Of a stretch of 64,000 nucleotides of DNA, positions 1 through 8,711 are shown one piece after another. The notes under the pieces are model-generated. The model was not told the DNA's origin. It saw only the letters and a list, made by a program, of their open reading frames with translations, and did not search any database. Numbering within the stretch: the first letter of the stretch is position 1; each line of letters opens with the position of its first letter. Both the position numbers and the translations under genes were made by a program. The DNA is taken from the NCBI GenBank assembly GCA_034421295.1, contig DAOUKM010000004.1, positions 62,001 to 126,000 on the forward strand. Reading direction: 5' to 3'. The DNA is from CAUZIR01 sp034421295. Lineage in GTDB: Bacteria; Chloroflexota; Dehalococcoidia; Lucifugimonadales; UBA2962.

Positions 1-2561
1 ACAAGGGGCTCGACCGCGGCGGAGCCGACGTTCTTGACCGAGGCCATGCCGAACAGGATCGTGGGCCTGTCCTCCTGGTATCTCAGGGAAAACTCAACCT
101 CGCCCTCGTTTACATCCGGCGCCCGCACGGGGATCTCCAGGCGGACGCACTCGGCGACCGCGGTAGCGACCTTGTCGGTGTTACCCGAATAGCCGTTCAG
201 AAGCGAGACCATGTACTCGCCCGGGTAGTTGGCCTTGAAGTAGGCGGTCCAGTAGGAGATCAGGCCGTAGCTGACGCTGTGGGCCTTGTTGAAGGCGTAG
301 CCGGCAAATGGCTCGACGAGAGCGAAGACCCGGTCTGCGACCTCCTGGGAATATCCCTGCGAGAGCGCCCCCTCGATGAAGCGCTCGCGCTCCTTGGCCA
401 TGATCTCGGGGATCTTCTTTCCCATCGCCTTTCGCACTATGTCCGCCTCCCCGAGCGAGTAGCCGGCGAACTTGCGCGCGATGTGAAGGACCTGGTCCTG
501 AAAGACGATCACCCCGTAGGTCTCGCGGAGAATCTCTTCGAGATCCTTGTGCGGGTACTCGGGTGCCTCGCGACCGTACTTGGCGTTTATGAAGGTGTCT
601 ATGTGCTCCATGGGCCCAGGTCGGTACAGGGCGATCATCGCGGCCACATCGCCGAGCGACGATGGCTGAAGGCTCTGTATGTAGCGGGTCATGCCCGCCC
701 CCTCCATCTGGAATACGCCGACCGTTTCGCCCCGTGAGAGCAGTTCGAATGTCTTCTCGTCGTCCAGCGGTATCTCGGTCAGTTCTATCCTCTTGCCGGT
801 GCGGCGCTCCACGAGGTCGCGGGTTCGCTCAAGGATCGTGAGGTTGGCAAGCCCCAGAAAGTCCATCTTCAGCAGGCCCAGTGCGGCCAGGGGATTCATC
901 GCGTACTGGGTCGTGTTCACGCCGTGCTCATCGCCCTTGACCGGCCTCTGCAGCGGAACGTACTGCTCCAGCGGCTCCTTGGAGATGACCACTCCCGCAG
1001 CGTGTGTGCTCGAGTGGCGTACCAGGCCCTCCAGCTGGAGCGCCGTATCGATCAGTCTCCTTACCTCCTGATCATCCCTGTACAGATCGGCCATCTCGGC
1101 ACTCGATCCGAGCGCGTCCCTGAGGGAGATGTTCAGCCGCTGCGGCACGAGCCTGGCCACCCTGTCCACGTCGCCGTATGACATGGCCAGAGCGCGGCCT
1201 GAATCCCTTATGGCGGCCCTCGCACCCAGGGTGCCGAAGGTGATGATCTGCGCCACGTGATCGCGTCCATAGCGGTCGACGACGTAGCTGATGACCTCGT
1301 CGCGGCGATCGTCCTGAAAGTCCATGTCGATGTCGGGCATTTCTTTGCGCTCTAGGTTGAGGAACCTCTCGAACACCAGGTCGAACTCGAGCGGGTTGAT
1401 GTCCGTTACCCCCAGGCAGAAGAGCACCAGGCTGGCGGCGGCGCTCCCGCGGACGGCGAAGAATATTCCCTGCTCGCGAACGAAGCGCGCTATGTCCCAC
1501 ACCACCAGGAAATAGTTCGGGAACTGGGTCTGGTATATGACCTCAAGCTCGTACTCGAGACGGGCCAGCTCCTCTTCGCCGGCGTTCGGGAGCCGGCTGG
1601 AGAGGCCCTGCCGGCAGATCTGCCGCAGGTACTCGTCAGCCGTCAGCCCGTCAGGGGGCAGGAACTGGGGGAGCCTGAGGGTGTCGAAGTCCAGGTCCAG
1701 CTCGCACATCTCGGCGATCGCCCCGGTATTGGCGACGGCCTCCGGGATGTCGGCGAAGAGCTCGGCCATCTCCTCGGCGCTCTTGAGGTAATAGGAGTCC
1801 TCGGCCATCTTCAGGCGACGCTCATCCAGCACGTTCGTGTTTGTGTGTATGCAGATCAGGATGTCCTGGTAGGGGGCGTCGGCCCGGTCTACATAGTGAG
1901 AGTCGTTGGTGGCGACGGTGGGAATGCCGAGCTCTGCGGACAGGGCGATCAGGCCCTCGTTGATCGCCGGCAGCTCGGGAACGCCGCCGTGCCTCATCAG
2001 CTCAAGGTAGTAGTCCTCAAACGTGTCGCGGTACCAGGAGGCGGCCGCGCGCGCATCGTCCAGGCGTCCCTCCGATATCGCCCGCGGCACCTCCCCGCTC
2101 GGGCAGCCGGAAAGGACGATCAGCCCCTCGCTGTATTTCTCCAGCAGCTCGCGGTCCAGCCGGGGCTTGTAGTAGAAGCCCTCAAGGTGCGCCCTGCTGA
2201 CCAGCTTCACCAGGTTGCGGTACCCCGCCTGGTTCTTTGCAAGGACCGTCATGTGGTACGGGCGCTTTTCCGCCGGGTCACGTGAATGTCGGCTGTGGGC
2301 CGCCACGTACACCTCGCAGCCGATGATCGGCTTTATGCCCCGCTCCCTGGCGATGCGGTAGAAGTCGATCGCTCCGTACAGGCCGCCGTGGTCGGTAATC
2401 GCCAGGGCGTCCATGCCCAGTTCGGCGGCCCTGTCCACGGCCGCCCCGAGGCGGCTCAGACCGTCAAGCAGGCTGTACTCGGTGTGGACGTGCAGGTGTG
2501 TGAAACCGTTCGACGCAGCCAAGTTGTCTTGTCCCGGTAGGGTGGTGGTTCGGCTTGACAT
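1..2561 (-). CDS. dnaE: DNA polymerase III alpha subunit, 3'-truncated by window edge
   Basis: Catalytic subunit of the replicative DNA polymerase. About 853 residues are present and the frame runs off the left edge; the family is usually 1,100-1,200 residues, so the C-terminal part is missing. The N-terminal PHP domain shows HLHVH at residues 22-26. The palm carries PDIDMDF at 409-415, where D410 and D412 match the catalytic pair, and KMDFLGL with D567 as the third carboxylate. The ATG at 2561 is chosen because the PHP motif normally begins some 10-25 residues from the start. It follows groEL on the same strand but is separated from it by a strong terminator and has its own -10-like box, so it is probably transcribed alone. 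Confidence 0.97.
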   Translation of the reverse strand, partial: MSSRTTTLPGQDNLAASNGFTHLHVHTEYSLLDGLSRLGAAVDRAAELGMDALAITDHGGLYGAIDFYRIARERGIKPIIGCEVYVAAHSRHSRDPAEKRPYHMTVLAKNQAGYRNLVKLVSRAHLEGFYYKPRLDRELLEKYSEGLIVLSGCPSGEVPRAISEGRLDDARAAASWYRDTFEDYYLELMRHGGVPELPAINEGLIALSAELGIPTVATNDSHYVDRADAPYQDILICIHTNTNVLDERRLKMAEDSYYLKSAEEMAELFADIPEAVANTGAIAEMCELDLDFDTLRLPQFLPPDGLTADEYLRQICRQGLSSRLPNAGEEELARLEYELEVIYQTQFPNYFLVVWDIARFVREQGIFFAVRGSAAASLVLFCLGVTDINPLEFDLVFERFLNLERKEMPDIDMDFQDDRRDEVISYVVDRYGRDHVAQIITFGTLGARAAIRDSGRALAMSYGDVDRVARLVPQRLNISLRDALGSSAEMADLYRDDQEVRRLIDTALQLEGLVRHSSTHAAGVVISKEPLEQYVPLQRPVKGDEHGVNTTQYAMNPLAALGLLKMDFLGLANLTILERTRDLVERRTGKRIELTEIPLDDEKTFELLSRGETVGVFQMEGAGMTRYIQSLQPSSLGDVAAMIALYRPGPMEHIDTFINAKYGREAPEYPHKDLEEILRETYGVIVFQDQVLHIARKFAGYSLGEADIVRKAMGKKIPEIMAKERERFIEGALSQGYSQEVADRVFALVEPFAGYAFNKAHSVSYGLISYWTAYFKANYPGEYMVSLLNGYSGNTDKVATAVAECVRLEIPVRAPDVNEGEVEFSLRYQEDRPTILFGMASVKNVGSAAVEPL

Positions 2562-2580
2562 CACAGGTTTCGCGGCACCA

Positions 2581-2609
2581 TTTATACGCGTACGCGCCGC
2601 GATTTTCCA
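2581..2609 (-). promoter_or_regulatory. candidate dnaE promoter
   Basis: On the minus strand TGGAAA (2609-2604) and TATAAA (2586-2581) are separated by 17 nt, placing a start site near 2574, about 13 nt before the dnaE ATG. The -35 is imperfect (4 of 6). It lies just beyond the groEL terminator, which fits independent transcription of dnaE. Confidence 0.45.
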
Positions 2610-2614
2610 CCCAC

Positions 2615-2651
2615 AAAAAAGCAGGCCCCCTCCGAACCCGGAGGGGGCCTG
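2615..2651 (-). terminator. rho-independent terminator of groES-groEL
   Basis: A perfect 12-bp stem, CAGGCCCCCTCC paired with GGAGGGGGCCTG around a 6-nt loop, is followed in the leftward direction by six T residues (complement of 2615-2620). It lies 22 nt past the groEL stop. Confidence 0.93.
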
Positions 2652-2673
2652 TAGAACCTCTATCCCGTTCCGT

Positions 2674-4284
2674 CTAGTAGTCCATGGGAGGCGCGGCCGG
2701 CATGGCCGGCTCCGGCTCCTTGATGTCGGTGATCAGCGACTCGGTGGTCAGCACCATGGCCGCCACGCTCGCCGCGTTTTCGATCGCCGCGCGGGTGACC
2801 TTCGCAGGATCCATGATCCCCCGCTCGAGCAGGTGGGTGAACTCACCCACCTCGGCGTCATATCCCATGTCGGCCTCGGCCTCGAGGCTCTGGGAGAGGA
2901 TCACGTCGCCGGACACGCCGGTGTTGGCGGCGATGAGCTTCATCGGCGCCTCGAGCGCCTGCTTGAGGATGCTGATGGCAGTGCCCTCATCCCCTTCCAT
3001 GGTCACGCCGTCGAGGGACTGCCGGGCACGTATCAGCGCCAGGCCTCCGCCCGGCACTATGCCCTCCTCGACTGCCGCCCGGGTCGCCGACAGGGCGTCC
3101 TCGACGCGGTTCTTCTTCTCCTTGAGCTCGACCTCGGTGGCTGCGCCGACCTTGATGATCGCCACTCCACCGGACAGCTTGGCAAGCCTCTCCTGGAGCT
3201 TTTCGCGGTCGAAGTCGGAGGTGGTCTCCTCGATCTGGGCCTTGATCTGGTTGATGCGGCCCTGGATGTCGTCCTCGGAGCCCGCGCCGTCGACGATGGT
3301 GGTGTCCTCCTTTGAGGATACGACCCGGCGGGCGCGGCCGAGGTCATCTACCTGCACCGAGTCGAGCTTGCGCCCGACCTCCTCGGATATCACGGTGCCT
3401 CCGGTCAGGATCGCTATGTCCTGGAGCATGGCCTTTCGCCGGTCCCCGAAGCCCGGAGCCTTTACCGCCAGCACGTTGAGGGTGCCGCGCAGCTTGTTGA
3501 CCACGAGCGTGGCAAGGGCCTCGCCCTCTATGTCCTCGCCTATGACGACGACGTTCTTGGTCACCTGAAGGATCTTCTCTAGGCCGGGTAGCACGTCTGA
3601 CACGGCCGAGATCTTCTTGTCCGTGATCAGTATGTACGGGTCGTCTATCTCCGACTCCATCCTCTCGGCGTTGGTCACAAAGTACGGGGATATGTAACCG
3701 CGGTCGATCTCCATGCCCTCGACGAACTCCTGCTCGTACTCGAGGCCCTTGGACTCCTCGACCGTGATGACACCGTCCTTGCCCACCTTCTCCATGACCT
3801 CGGCGATGAGGCTGCCCATCACCTCGTCATGGGCCGAGAGGGAGGCGACCTGCGCGATCTGGGTCTTGCCCTCGACGGGCTGCGACATCTCCTCGACCGA
3901 GCCGCGCAGCACCTCGACGCCCTTGTCGATGCCGCGCTTGAGCGCCATGGGGTTGGCCCCGGCGGCGATGTTCTTAAAGCCCTCCTGGATGATCGCCTGA
4001 GCGAGGACCGTTGCGGTGGTTGTCCCATCGCCGGCCACGTCATTGGTCTTGGACGCGGCCTCCTTGAGCAGCTGGGCTCCCATGTTCTCGAACTCGTCCT
4101 CGAGCTCGATCTCCTTTGCGATAGTCACGCCGTCGGAGATGACCTGGGGCGGTCCGAACTTCTTGTCGAGCACCACGTTGCGCCCGCGGGGGCCGAGGGT
4201 GACACCGACCGTGTCGGCGAGCTTGTCTATGCCACGCTTCATAGCTGCGCGGGCGTCCTCGCTGTATCTGATCTGCTTAGCCAA
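2674..4284 (-). CDS. groEL: 60 kDa chaperonin GroEL
   Basis: ATP-dependent chaperonin that folds client proteins in a double ring capped by GroES in the cytoplasm. At 536 residues it is full length for the family. Visible signatures are GVTLGPRGRNVVLDKK near residue 25, the nucleotide-binding GDGTTTATVLAQAI near 86-99, and AAVEEGIVPGGG near 400. The C-terminus ends in PAMPAAPPMDY, so the flexible Gly-Gly-Met tail of proteobacterial GroEL is replaced by a Pro/Ala tail. The start is TTG at 4284, supported by AGGAGG 9-10 nt upstream. It is 87 nt downstream of groES and shares its CIRCE-controlled promoter. Confidence 0.98.
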   Translation of the reverse strand: MAKQIRYSEDARAAMKRGIDKLADTVGVTLGPRGRNVVLDKKFGPPQVISDGVTIAKEIELEDEFENMGAQLLKEAASKTNDVAGDGTTTATVLAQAIIQEGFKNIAAGANPMALKRGIDKGVEVLRGSVEEMSQPVEGKTQIAQVASLSAHDEVMGSLIAEVMEKVGKDGVITVEESKGLEYEQEFVEGMEIDRGYISPYFVTNAERMESEIDDPYILITDKKISAVSDVLPGLEKILQVTKNVVVIGEDIEGEALATLVVNKLRGTLNVLAVKAPGFGDRRKAMLQDIAILTGGTVISEEVGRKLDSVQVDDLGRARRVVSSKEDTTIVDGAGSEDDIQGRINQIKAQIEETTSDFDREKLQERLAKLSGGVAIIKVGAATEVELKEKKNRVEDALSATRAAVEEGIVPGGGLALIRARQSLDGVTMEGDEGTAISILKQALEAPMKLIAANTGVSGDVILSQSLEAEADMGYDAEVGEFTHLLERGIMDPAKVTRAAIENAASVAAMVLTTESLITDIKEPEPAMPAAPPMDY

Positions 4285-4371
4285 TTGCTCTTCCTCCTGG
4301 CAACCGGCGCCCGGCCTTGGCCCGGCGGGCGTCGTCTTGACCCTGGGTCTGATCTATATCGTCGACCTGCT

Positions 4372-4662
4372 TTACTTCTTAAAGAGGATGTCGTCCTCTC
4401 GAACTATCAGGTACTCGGTATCTCCATCCTTGTACTCGGTCCCGGCGTATTTCGAGTAGACGACCAAGTCTCCAACGGCGACCTCCAGGGGCGTCCGCGA
4501 GCCATCGTCGTTAAGCTTGCCCGGGCCAACGGCCACGATCTTGCCCTCCTGGGGCTTTTCCTTGGCCGTATCGGGAATGTAGATCCCGCCAGCGGACATC
4601 TGCTCTTCAGACTCCATGGGCTCTATCACGACCCGGTTGCCCAACGGCTTGAACTCTGTCAT
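4372..4662 (-). CDS. groES: 10 kDa co-chaperonin GroES
   Basis: Heptameric lid of the GroEL folding chamber. The 96-residue length is normal. It has the N-terminal KPLGNRVVIEP motif, the acidic and glycine-rich mobile-loop region around SAGGIYIPDTAKEKPQEG, and the C-terminal YLIVREDDILF strand. The ATG at 4662 is preceded by AGGAGGAG at the right distance. First gene of a groES-groEL operon with a leader of roughly 140 nt that begins inside a CIRCE element. Confidence 0.98.
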   Translation of the reverse strand: MTEFKPLGNRVVIEPMESEEQMSAGGIYIPDTAKEKPQEGKIVAVGPGKLNDDGSRTPLEVAVGDLVVYSKYAGTEYKDGDTEYLIVREDDILFKK

Positions 4663-4778
4663 CTAAGATCTCCTCCTGAATTGCCTTAGTGCCTATGGCC
4701 CCGGCCCAACTCGAGCCCGCCCCCGCGAGGGGAGACGGGCCCGTTTCGCTGCTGCCGCCGACCGGGCCAGGGGGCCCG

Positions 4779-4805
4779 TTAGCAGTCTACCAATTTGACT
4801 GCTAA
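4779..4805 (-). promoter_or_regulatory. CIRCE operator (HrcA-binding site) of groES-groEL
   Basis: Perfect 9-9-9 inverted repeat, TTAGCAGTC-N9-GACTGCTAA. The classic CIRCE is TTAGCACTC-N9-GAGTGCTAA, so each arm differs by one compensated base and the dyad stays perfect. It begins within a few bases of the predicted transcription start, where HrcA would block transcription until heat stress. No hrcA gene is in the window. Confidence 0.92.
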
Positions 4806-4807
4806 AC

Positions 4808-4836
4808 ATCCTATGAACAGGCCCCGGATATGTCAA
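4808..4836 (-). promoter_or_regulatory. groES-groEL promoter
   Basis: Minus strand TTGACA (4836-4831), 17-nt spacer, TAGGAT (4813-4808). A consensus -35 and a good -10 at ideal spacing place the start near 4801, just inside the CIRCE element. Confidence 0.85.
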
Positions 4837-4861
4837 TAGACCGCTTCGGGGTCGCGCGGCG

Positions 4862-4890
4862 TTGACCGTCCGGGCACCTCTACCTATCAT
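4862..4890 (+). promoter_or_regulatory. promoter of the UbiA-family gene, predicting a leaderless mRNA
   Basis: TTGACC (4862-4867), 17-nt spacer, TATCAT (4885-4890). A start 7 nt after the -10 coincides with the GTG at 4897, and no Shine-Dalgarno sequence lies before that GTG. It is divergent from and close to the groES promoter. Confidence 0.65.
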
Positions 4891-4896
4891 CGGTGC

Positions 4897-5838
4897 GTGA
4901 ACAGCGGCGAACGGAGCGCATTGCTATGCGACGCAGCCGGTACGGCCAGGGCCCTGGTAGTAGCCTTGCGTCCCAAGCAGTGGACGAAGAATCTGATCAT
5001 CTTCTTCGCCCTGCTGTTCACGGTGGGCGAGGCCTGGAGCCCCGCGCGGGTCGGCGAGGCCGCCCCGCTCGTCGTGGACGCCGTCTTCGCCTTCCTGCTG
5101 TTCTGCGTGCTCTCCGGCGCCTCTTACCTGCTGAACGACGTGGCCGACGCCGAGAGGGACCGCGCGCACCCGGCGAAGCGCTGGCGTCCGGTCGCCTCCG
5201 GCAGGCTGTCTCAGCCGGTCGCCCTCGCCACGTCGGGGTCTCTGATCGCGGTGGCGGTCTGCCTCTCCTTCCTTCTGGAGACGTCCTTCGGCTGGGTGGC
5301 GCTCAGCTATGCCGCGCTCATGGTCGCCTACTCGGCGGCGCTCAAGAGGGTGGTCCTAGTCGACGTATTCGTCATCGCGGCGGGCTTTGTCCTCAGGGCC
5401 GTGGCGGGCGCCGCGGTGCTGGGGGTGCCCATCTCGCCGTGGCTGTACATATGCACGGGCCTGGGGGCCCTGGTCATCGCGCTGGGAAAGCGCCGGAGCG
5501 AGCTCGTCACGGCCGGGGACGGCGCGGGGCAGCAGCGTGACAGCCTGCGCGGATACTCGGTGCGCCTGATCGACCAGCTGACCTACCTGGTAGTGCCAGC
5601 GACGCTCACCGCCTACATCCTTTACGCCCTTACAGCCGACAACCTGCCGGACAACTTCGCCATGGCGATCACCGTCCCATTCGTCGTCTACGGGCTGATG
5701 CGCTACCTGTACCTTGTCAACATAAAGGGGCTGGGAGAGAGTCCGGAAGAGTTGCTCGTGTCCGACGCGCACCTCGTGGCGACGGTGGTGCTCTGGCTCG
5801 TCGCCTCTTCCCTGGTGCTCGCCCTCTTTAGAGCGTGA
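4897..5838 (+). CDS. UbiA-family prenyltransferase, decaprenyl-phosphate phosphoribosyltransferase-like
   Basis: Integral membrane transferase of the UbiA superfamily, 313 residues with about eight or nine hydrophobic segments. The N-terminal RPKQWTKNLIIFFALLF and the metal-binding block NDVADAERDRAHPAKRWRP followed by VASGRL match the subgroup that transfers phosphoribosyl groups to polyprenyl phosphate (Rv3806c-like). The exact donor and acceptor cannot be settled from sequence. The GTG at 4897 has no Shine-Dalgarno but sits at the predicted transcription start. Its stop overlaps the GTG start of the next gene by 4 nt (GTGA), so the two are translationally coupled. Confidence 0.88.
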   Translation: MNSGERSALLCDAAGTARALVVALRPKQWTKNLIIFFALLFTVGEAWSPARVGEAAPLVVDAVFAFLLFCVLSGASYLLNDVADAERDRAHPAKRWRPVASGRLSQPVALATSGSLIAVAVCLSFLLETSFGWVALSYAALMVAYSAALKRVVLVDVFVIAAGFVLRAVAGAAVLGVPISPWLYICTGLGALVIALGKRRSELVTAGDGAGQQRDSLRGYSVRLIDQLTYLVVPATLTAYILYALTADNLPDNFAMAITVPFVVYGLMRYLYLVNIKGLGESPEELLVSDAHLVATVVLWLVASSLVLALFRA

Positions 5839-7901
5839 GCCCTCCGCACGACCTGTTCGGGGCCATTCCGGTCTGGGTCGGCGTGTATGTGCTCGCCGGC
5901 CTGTCCCTGGGGGCTGCGGGGCTGATTATGTACCGGCGCATGCTGAGGCTCATCATGCTCGGGCGTCGGGGCCGGACCGACAGGCCCGCGGTGCGACTGC
6001 TGGGCGCCATCAGACCCGTGCTCGGCCAGGCCAAGGTGCTGCAGAGCGTGTCGGTGGGCGACCGGGCGGGGCTGGCCCACCTGTTCATCTTCTGGGGCTT
6101 TCTGTCCTTCCTGCTCAGCTACCTGCTGTTCATATTCGCAGACTCGGCCTGGCGGCCCTTTTCCGGATGGCTGATCACAGATACCGGGGTGTCCGTCTTT
6201 GCCTCCTACCTGGACGTGCTGGCGGCCCTGTTCCTGCTGGTGATCGCCTGGGCGGCCGCACGCAGGTGGATAAGGACGCCGCGGCGCCTGTCGTTTGACC
6301 TGACCCAGAGATCGGACGCCGCGATCATCCTGGTGCTGATCGCCCTGCTGATGGCGCTGACCCTGCTCGCCGAGGCCATGTACGTCGCTTCCGGCGGGAC
6401 TGGGCCGCACGCGGACGCGCTGATCGGCGGGGCCATCGGATCGGCACTGACCGACGCCGGGATCCCCACCGGTCTGGCCAATGGGCTCCATGGACTGTTC
6501 TGGTGGCTGCACCTGGGCCTGATACTCGGCTTCGCCATCTACATCCCCGTCTCCAAGCACGCGCACATGCTGGGCGCCCCGCTCAGCTTCTTCATGCGCT
6601 CCCTCAAGGCGCCCGGGACGCTCGGCACCCCGGACCTTGAGGCCGTCGAATCCTTCGGGGCCGCGCGCATCCAGGAGTTTTCCAGAAAGCAGCTCCTGGA
6701 CGGATACGCCTGCGCGGTGTGCGGCCGGTGCAGCGAGGTCTGTCCTGCCAACGTCAGCGGGAAGATCCTCTCCCCGATGCACATCGTCGAGAATCTGAAA
6801 GAGCACGTGCTGGACGCCGGGCCCGGGCTGGCCGACGGGACGGACGCCCAGGATGAGCGACCCCTGATAGGCAGATGGCTGCCGACCGAGGCGATCTGGG
6901 ACTGCCTGACGTGCGGGGCGTGCGTTTCGGAGTGCCCGGTTGGCGTAGAGCACGTGGAGACCATCGTCGACGTCCGAAGGCACCTGGTGATGGAGACCGC
7001 CGAGATGCCGGACACCGCGCGGGAAGCGCTGACCAGCATGGAGCAGAGAGGTCACCCCTGGCGCGGCACCCAGCACACCCGGACCGACTGGACCGAGGGT
7101 CTGCCCGTAAGGACTGTCGCGGATCACCCGGAGGCCGAATACCTGCTGTGGGTGGGCTGCACCGCGGCGCTGGAGGAGCGCAGCCGGTCGGTCGCCCGGT
7201 CGATGGCCAGGGTGCTCATACGCGCCGGGGTGGACTTCGCCATACTGGGCGCGGAGGAAAGGTGCACGGGCGACCCCGCAAGGCGCATGGGGAACGAGTA
7301 CCTGTACCAGGTCCTGGCGGGCCATAACATCGCCTCGTTTGAGCGATACTCGGTAAGGAAGATCGTAACGGTCTGCCCGCACTGCTTTAACACCATCAAG
7401 AACGAGTATCCGGCCCTGGGCGGCGAGTACACGGTCATGCACTACACCGAGCTCGTCGCCGGGCTGATCGATTCCGGAGCCATCGTTCCCGCAGCCGACG
7501 TTCTGCCGGGGGGCGGGCCGGATCCCGGGGCGGTCACCTACCACGATTCGTGCTACCTGGGCAGGCACAACGGTCTTTACGAGCAGCCGAGGCGGATCGC
7601 CAGGTCCATCCCGGGACTCAAGGTCGGCGAAATGGAGCTCAACCGGCGAAGGAGCTTTTGCTGTGGCGCCGGGGGCGGTCACATGTGGATGGAGGAGAGC
7701 CGGGGGCAGCGCGTCGACCACCTGCGCACCGACCAGTTCCTGGCGACCGGCTCAGGGGCCGTCGTCGTCTCCTGCCCGTTCTGCCTGCAGATGTTCGAGC
7801 AGGCGCTCCCCTCGAGGCCAGGGGGAGAGGGCAAACGGGCCGTAGACCTCATAGAGCTCGTGGACCAGAGCCTCGGCGACGAGGCGACTGCCGGCCAGTG
7901 A
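5835..7901 (+). CDS. membrane-bound heterodisulfide-reductase-like iron-sulfur oxidoreductase
   Basis: A 688-residue fusion of three parts. The N-terminal ~270 residues contain about six membrane segments of the nitrate-reductase-gamma type. Next come two [4Fe-4S] motifs, C293/C296/C299/C303 (CAVCGRCSEVCP) and C357/C360/C363/C367 (CLTCGACVSECP). The C-terminal half has two cysteine-rich CCG modules, including HDSCYLGRHN and RRRSFCCGAGGGHMWM. This layout is that of HdrD/DsrK/GlpC-like electron carriers that move electrons between the quinone pool and a cytoplasmic partner. The partner is unknown here. It overlaps the upstream prenyltransferase by 4 nt. Confidence 0.9.
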   Translation: MSPPHDLFGAIPVWVGVYVLAGLSLGAAGLIMYRRMLRLIMLGRRGRTDRPAVRLLGAIRPVLGQAKVLQSVSVGDRAGLAHLFIFWGFLSFLLSYLLFIFADSAWRPFSGWLITDTGVSVFASYLDVLAALFLLVIAWAAARRWIRTPRRLSFDLTQRSDAAIILVLIALLMALTLLAEAMYVASGGTGPHADALIGGAIGSALTDAGIPTGLANGLHGLFWWLHLGLILGFAIYIPVSKHAHMLGAPLSFFMRSLKAPGTLGTPDLEAVESFGAARIQEFSRKQLLDGYACAVCGRCSEVCPANVSGKILSPMHIVENLKEHVLDAGPGLADGTDAQDERPLIGRWLPTEAIWDCLTCGACVSECPVGVEHVETIVDVRRHLVMETAEMPDTAREALTSMEQRGHPWRGTQHTRTDWTEGLPVRTVADHPEAEYLLWVGCTAALEERSRSVARSMARVLIRAGVDFAILGAEERCTGDPARRMGNEYLYQVLAGHNIASFERYSVRKIVTVCPHCFNTIKNEYPALGGEYTVMHYTELVAGLIDSGAIVPAADVLPGGGPDPGAVTYHDSCYLGRHNGLYEQPRRIARSIPGLKVGEMELNRRRSFCCGAGGGHMWMEESRGQRVDHLRTDQFLATGSGAVVVSCPFCLQMFEQALPSRPGGEGKRAVDLIELVDQSLGDEATAGQ

Positions 7902-7915
7902 CCGGCGGACCGGAC

Positions 7916-7933
7916 GGCCCGGGCGGGGCCTTT
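7916..7933 (+). terminator. short hairpin terminator after the iron-sulfur oxidoreductase
   Basis: GGCCC-GGGCG-GGGCC followed by TTT, between the convergent oxidoreductase and aquaporin genes. The stem is short and the U-tract is only three, so this is a weak call. Confidence 0.45.
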
Positions 7934-7935
7934 AC

Positions 7936-8658
7936 CTAGGCCTCTGCGGCCTCGGGCGCGAACAGGAACTGGTAGACGAGGGCCGCAAGGCCGCCTCCCG
8001 CCAGCGGGGCGACCCAGTAGATCCAGTGGTCGGTCCAGAGTCCGGACACCACGGCCGGGCCCAGGCTGCGCGCCGGATTGACGCCAGCGCCCGTGAGCGG
8101 AACGGCGACCAGGTGTATGACGACTACGGCAAGGCCGATCGACAGCGGCGCCAGTGCGCCCTGCGCCCGCCTGTCCATCGCCACGGCGAACACGACGAAT
8201 ACGAGCAGGAACGTGAGCACCACCTCGACCGTAAAGCCCATGCCCACCGACACGCCCTCGCCGAGGCCGTGGGCGCCCAGATTTCCTTCCCAGGCGTCCG
8301 GGACGACGTAGACGAGAAAGAGTCCAGCAAGGACCGCACCGGCCGCCTGGGCAACCACGTACATGGAGGCCTTTGCGGGGCGTATCTTGCCGGCCAGGGC
8401 CGCCGAGAACGTTACGGCGGGATTCAGGTGGCCGCCCGATATGTGGGAGGTGGCATAGACCAGCAGGGCAATGGCCAGGCCGTTGGCCAGCGCTATGGCG
8501 ACCAGCCGTGCCGCATTCATATCGCCACCGGTGGTGATACCGCTAACGATCACCGCCCCGGCACCGACGAACACGAACAGCCCTGTGGCGAATAACTCGG
8601 CAAGCGAGTCGCGCCACGCGTCGATTGATCCCAGATCCTGCATGATTCCCTGTACCAT
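7936..8658 (-). CDS. aquaporin / glycerol facilitator (MIP family)
   Basis: Six-helix membrane channel for water or small neutral solutes. Both half-helix motifs are intact: SGGHLNPAVTF in the first repeat and GAGVNPARSLGPAV in the second. The total is 240 residues from the ATG at 8658, which has a purine-rich GGGGGTGGGG upstream; an in-frame start at 8715 would overlap the end of galU. The Arg after the second NPA is present. Short loops point to a water-type channel rather than GlpF, but selectivity cannot be fixed. It is the last gene of the leftward AKR-MFS-galU-aquaporin set. Confidence 0.92.
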   Translation of the reverse strand: MVQGIMQDLGSIDAWRDSLAELFATGLFVFVGAGAVIVSGITTGGDMNAARLVAIALANGLAIALLVYATSHISGGHLNPAVTFSAALAGKIRPAKASMYVVAQAAGAVLAGLFLVYVVPDAWEGNLGAHGLGEGVSVGMGFTVEVVLTFLLVFVVFAVAMDRRAQGALAPLSIGLAVVVIHLVAVPLTGAGVNPARSLGPAVVSGLWTDHWIYWVAPLAGGGLAALVYQFLFAPEAAEA

Positions 8659-8711
8659 GGCGTCCCCACCCCCGGGGCGGTGGCCCATGCTAAACACGCC
8701 TGCCCGGCCTG

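Noticed and set aside
5703..7721. A 672-codon open frame on the minus strand opposite the iron-sulfur oxidoreductase
   Set aside because: Opposite-strand shadow of a GC-rich gene; composition is Arg/Gly/Pro-rich with no family signature.
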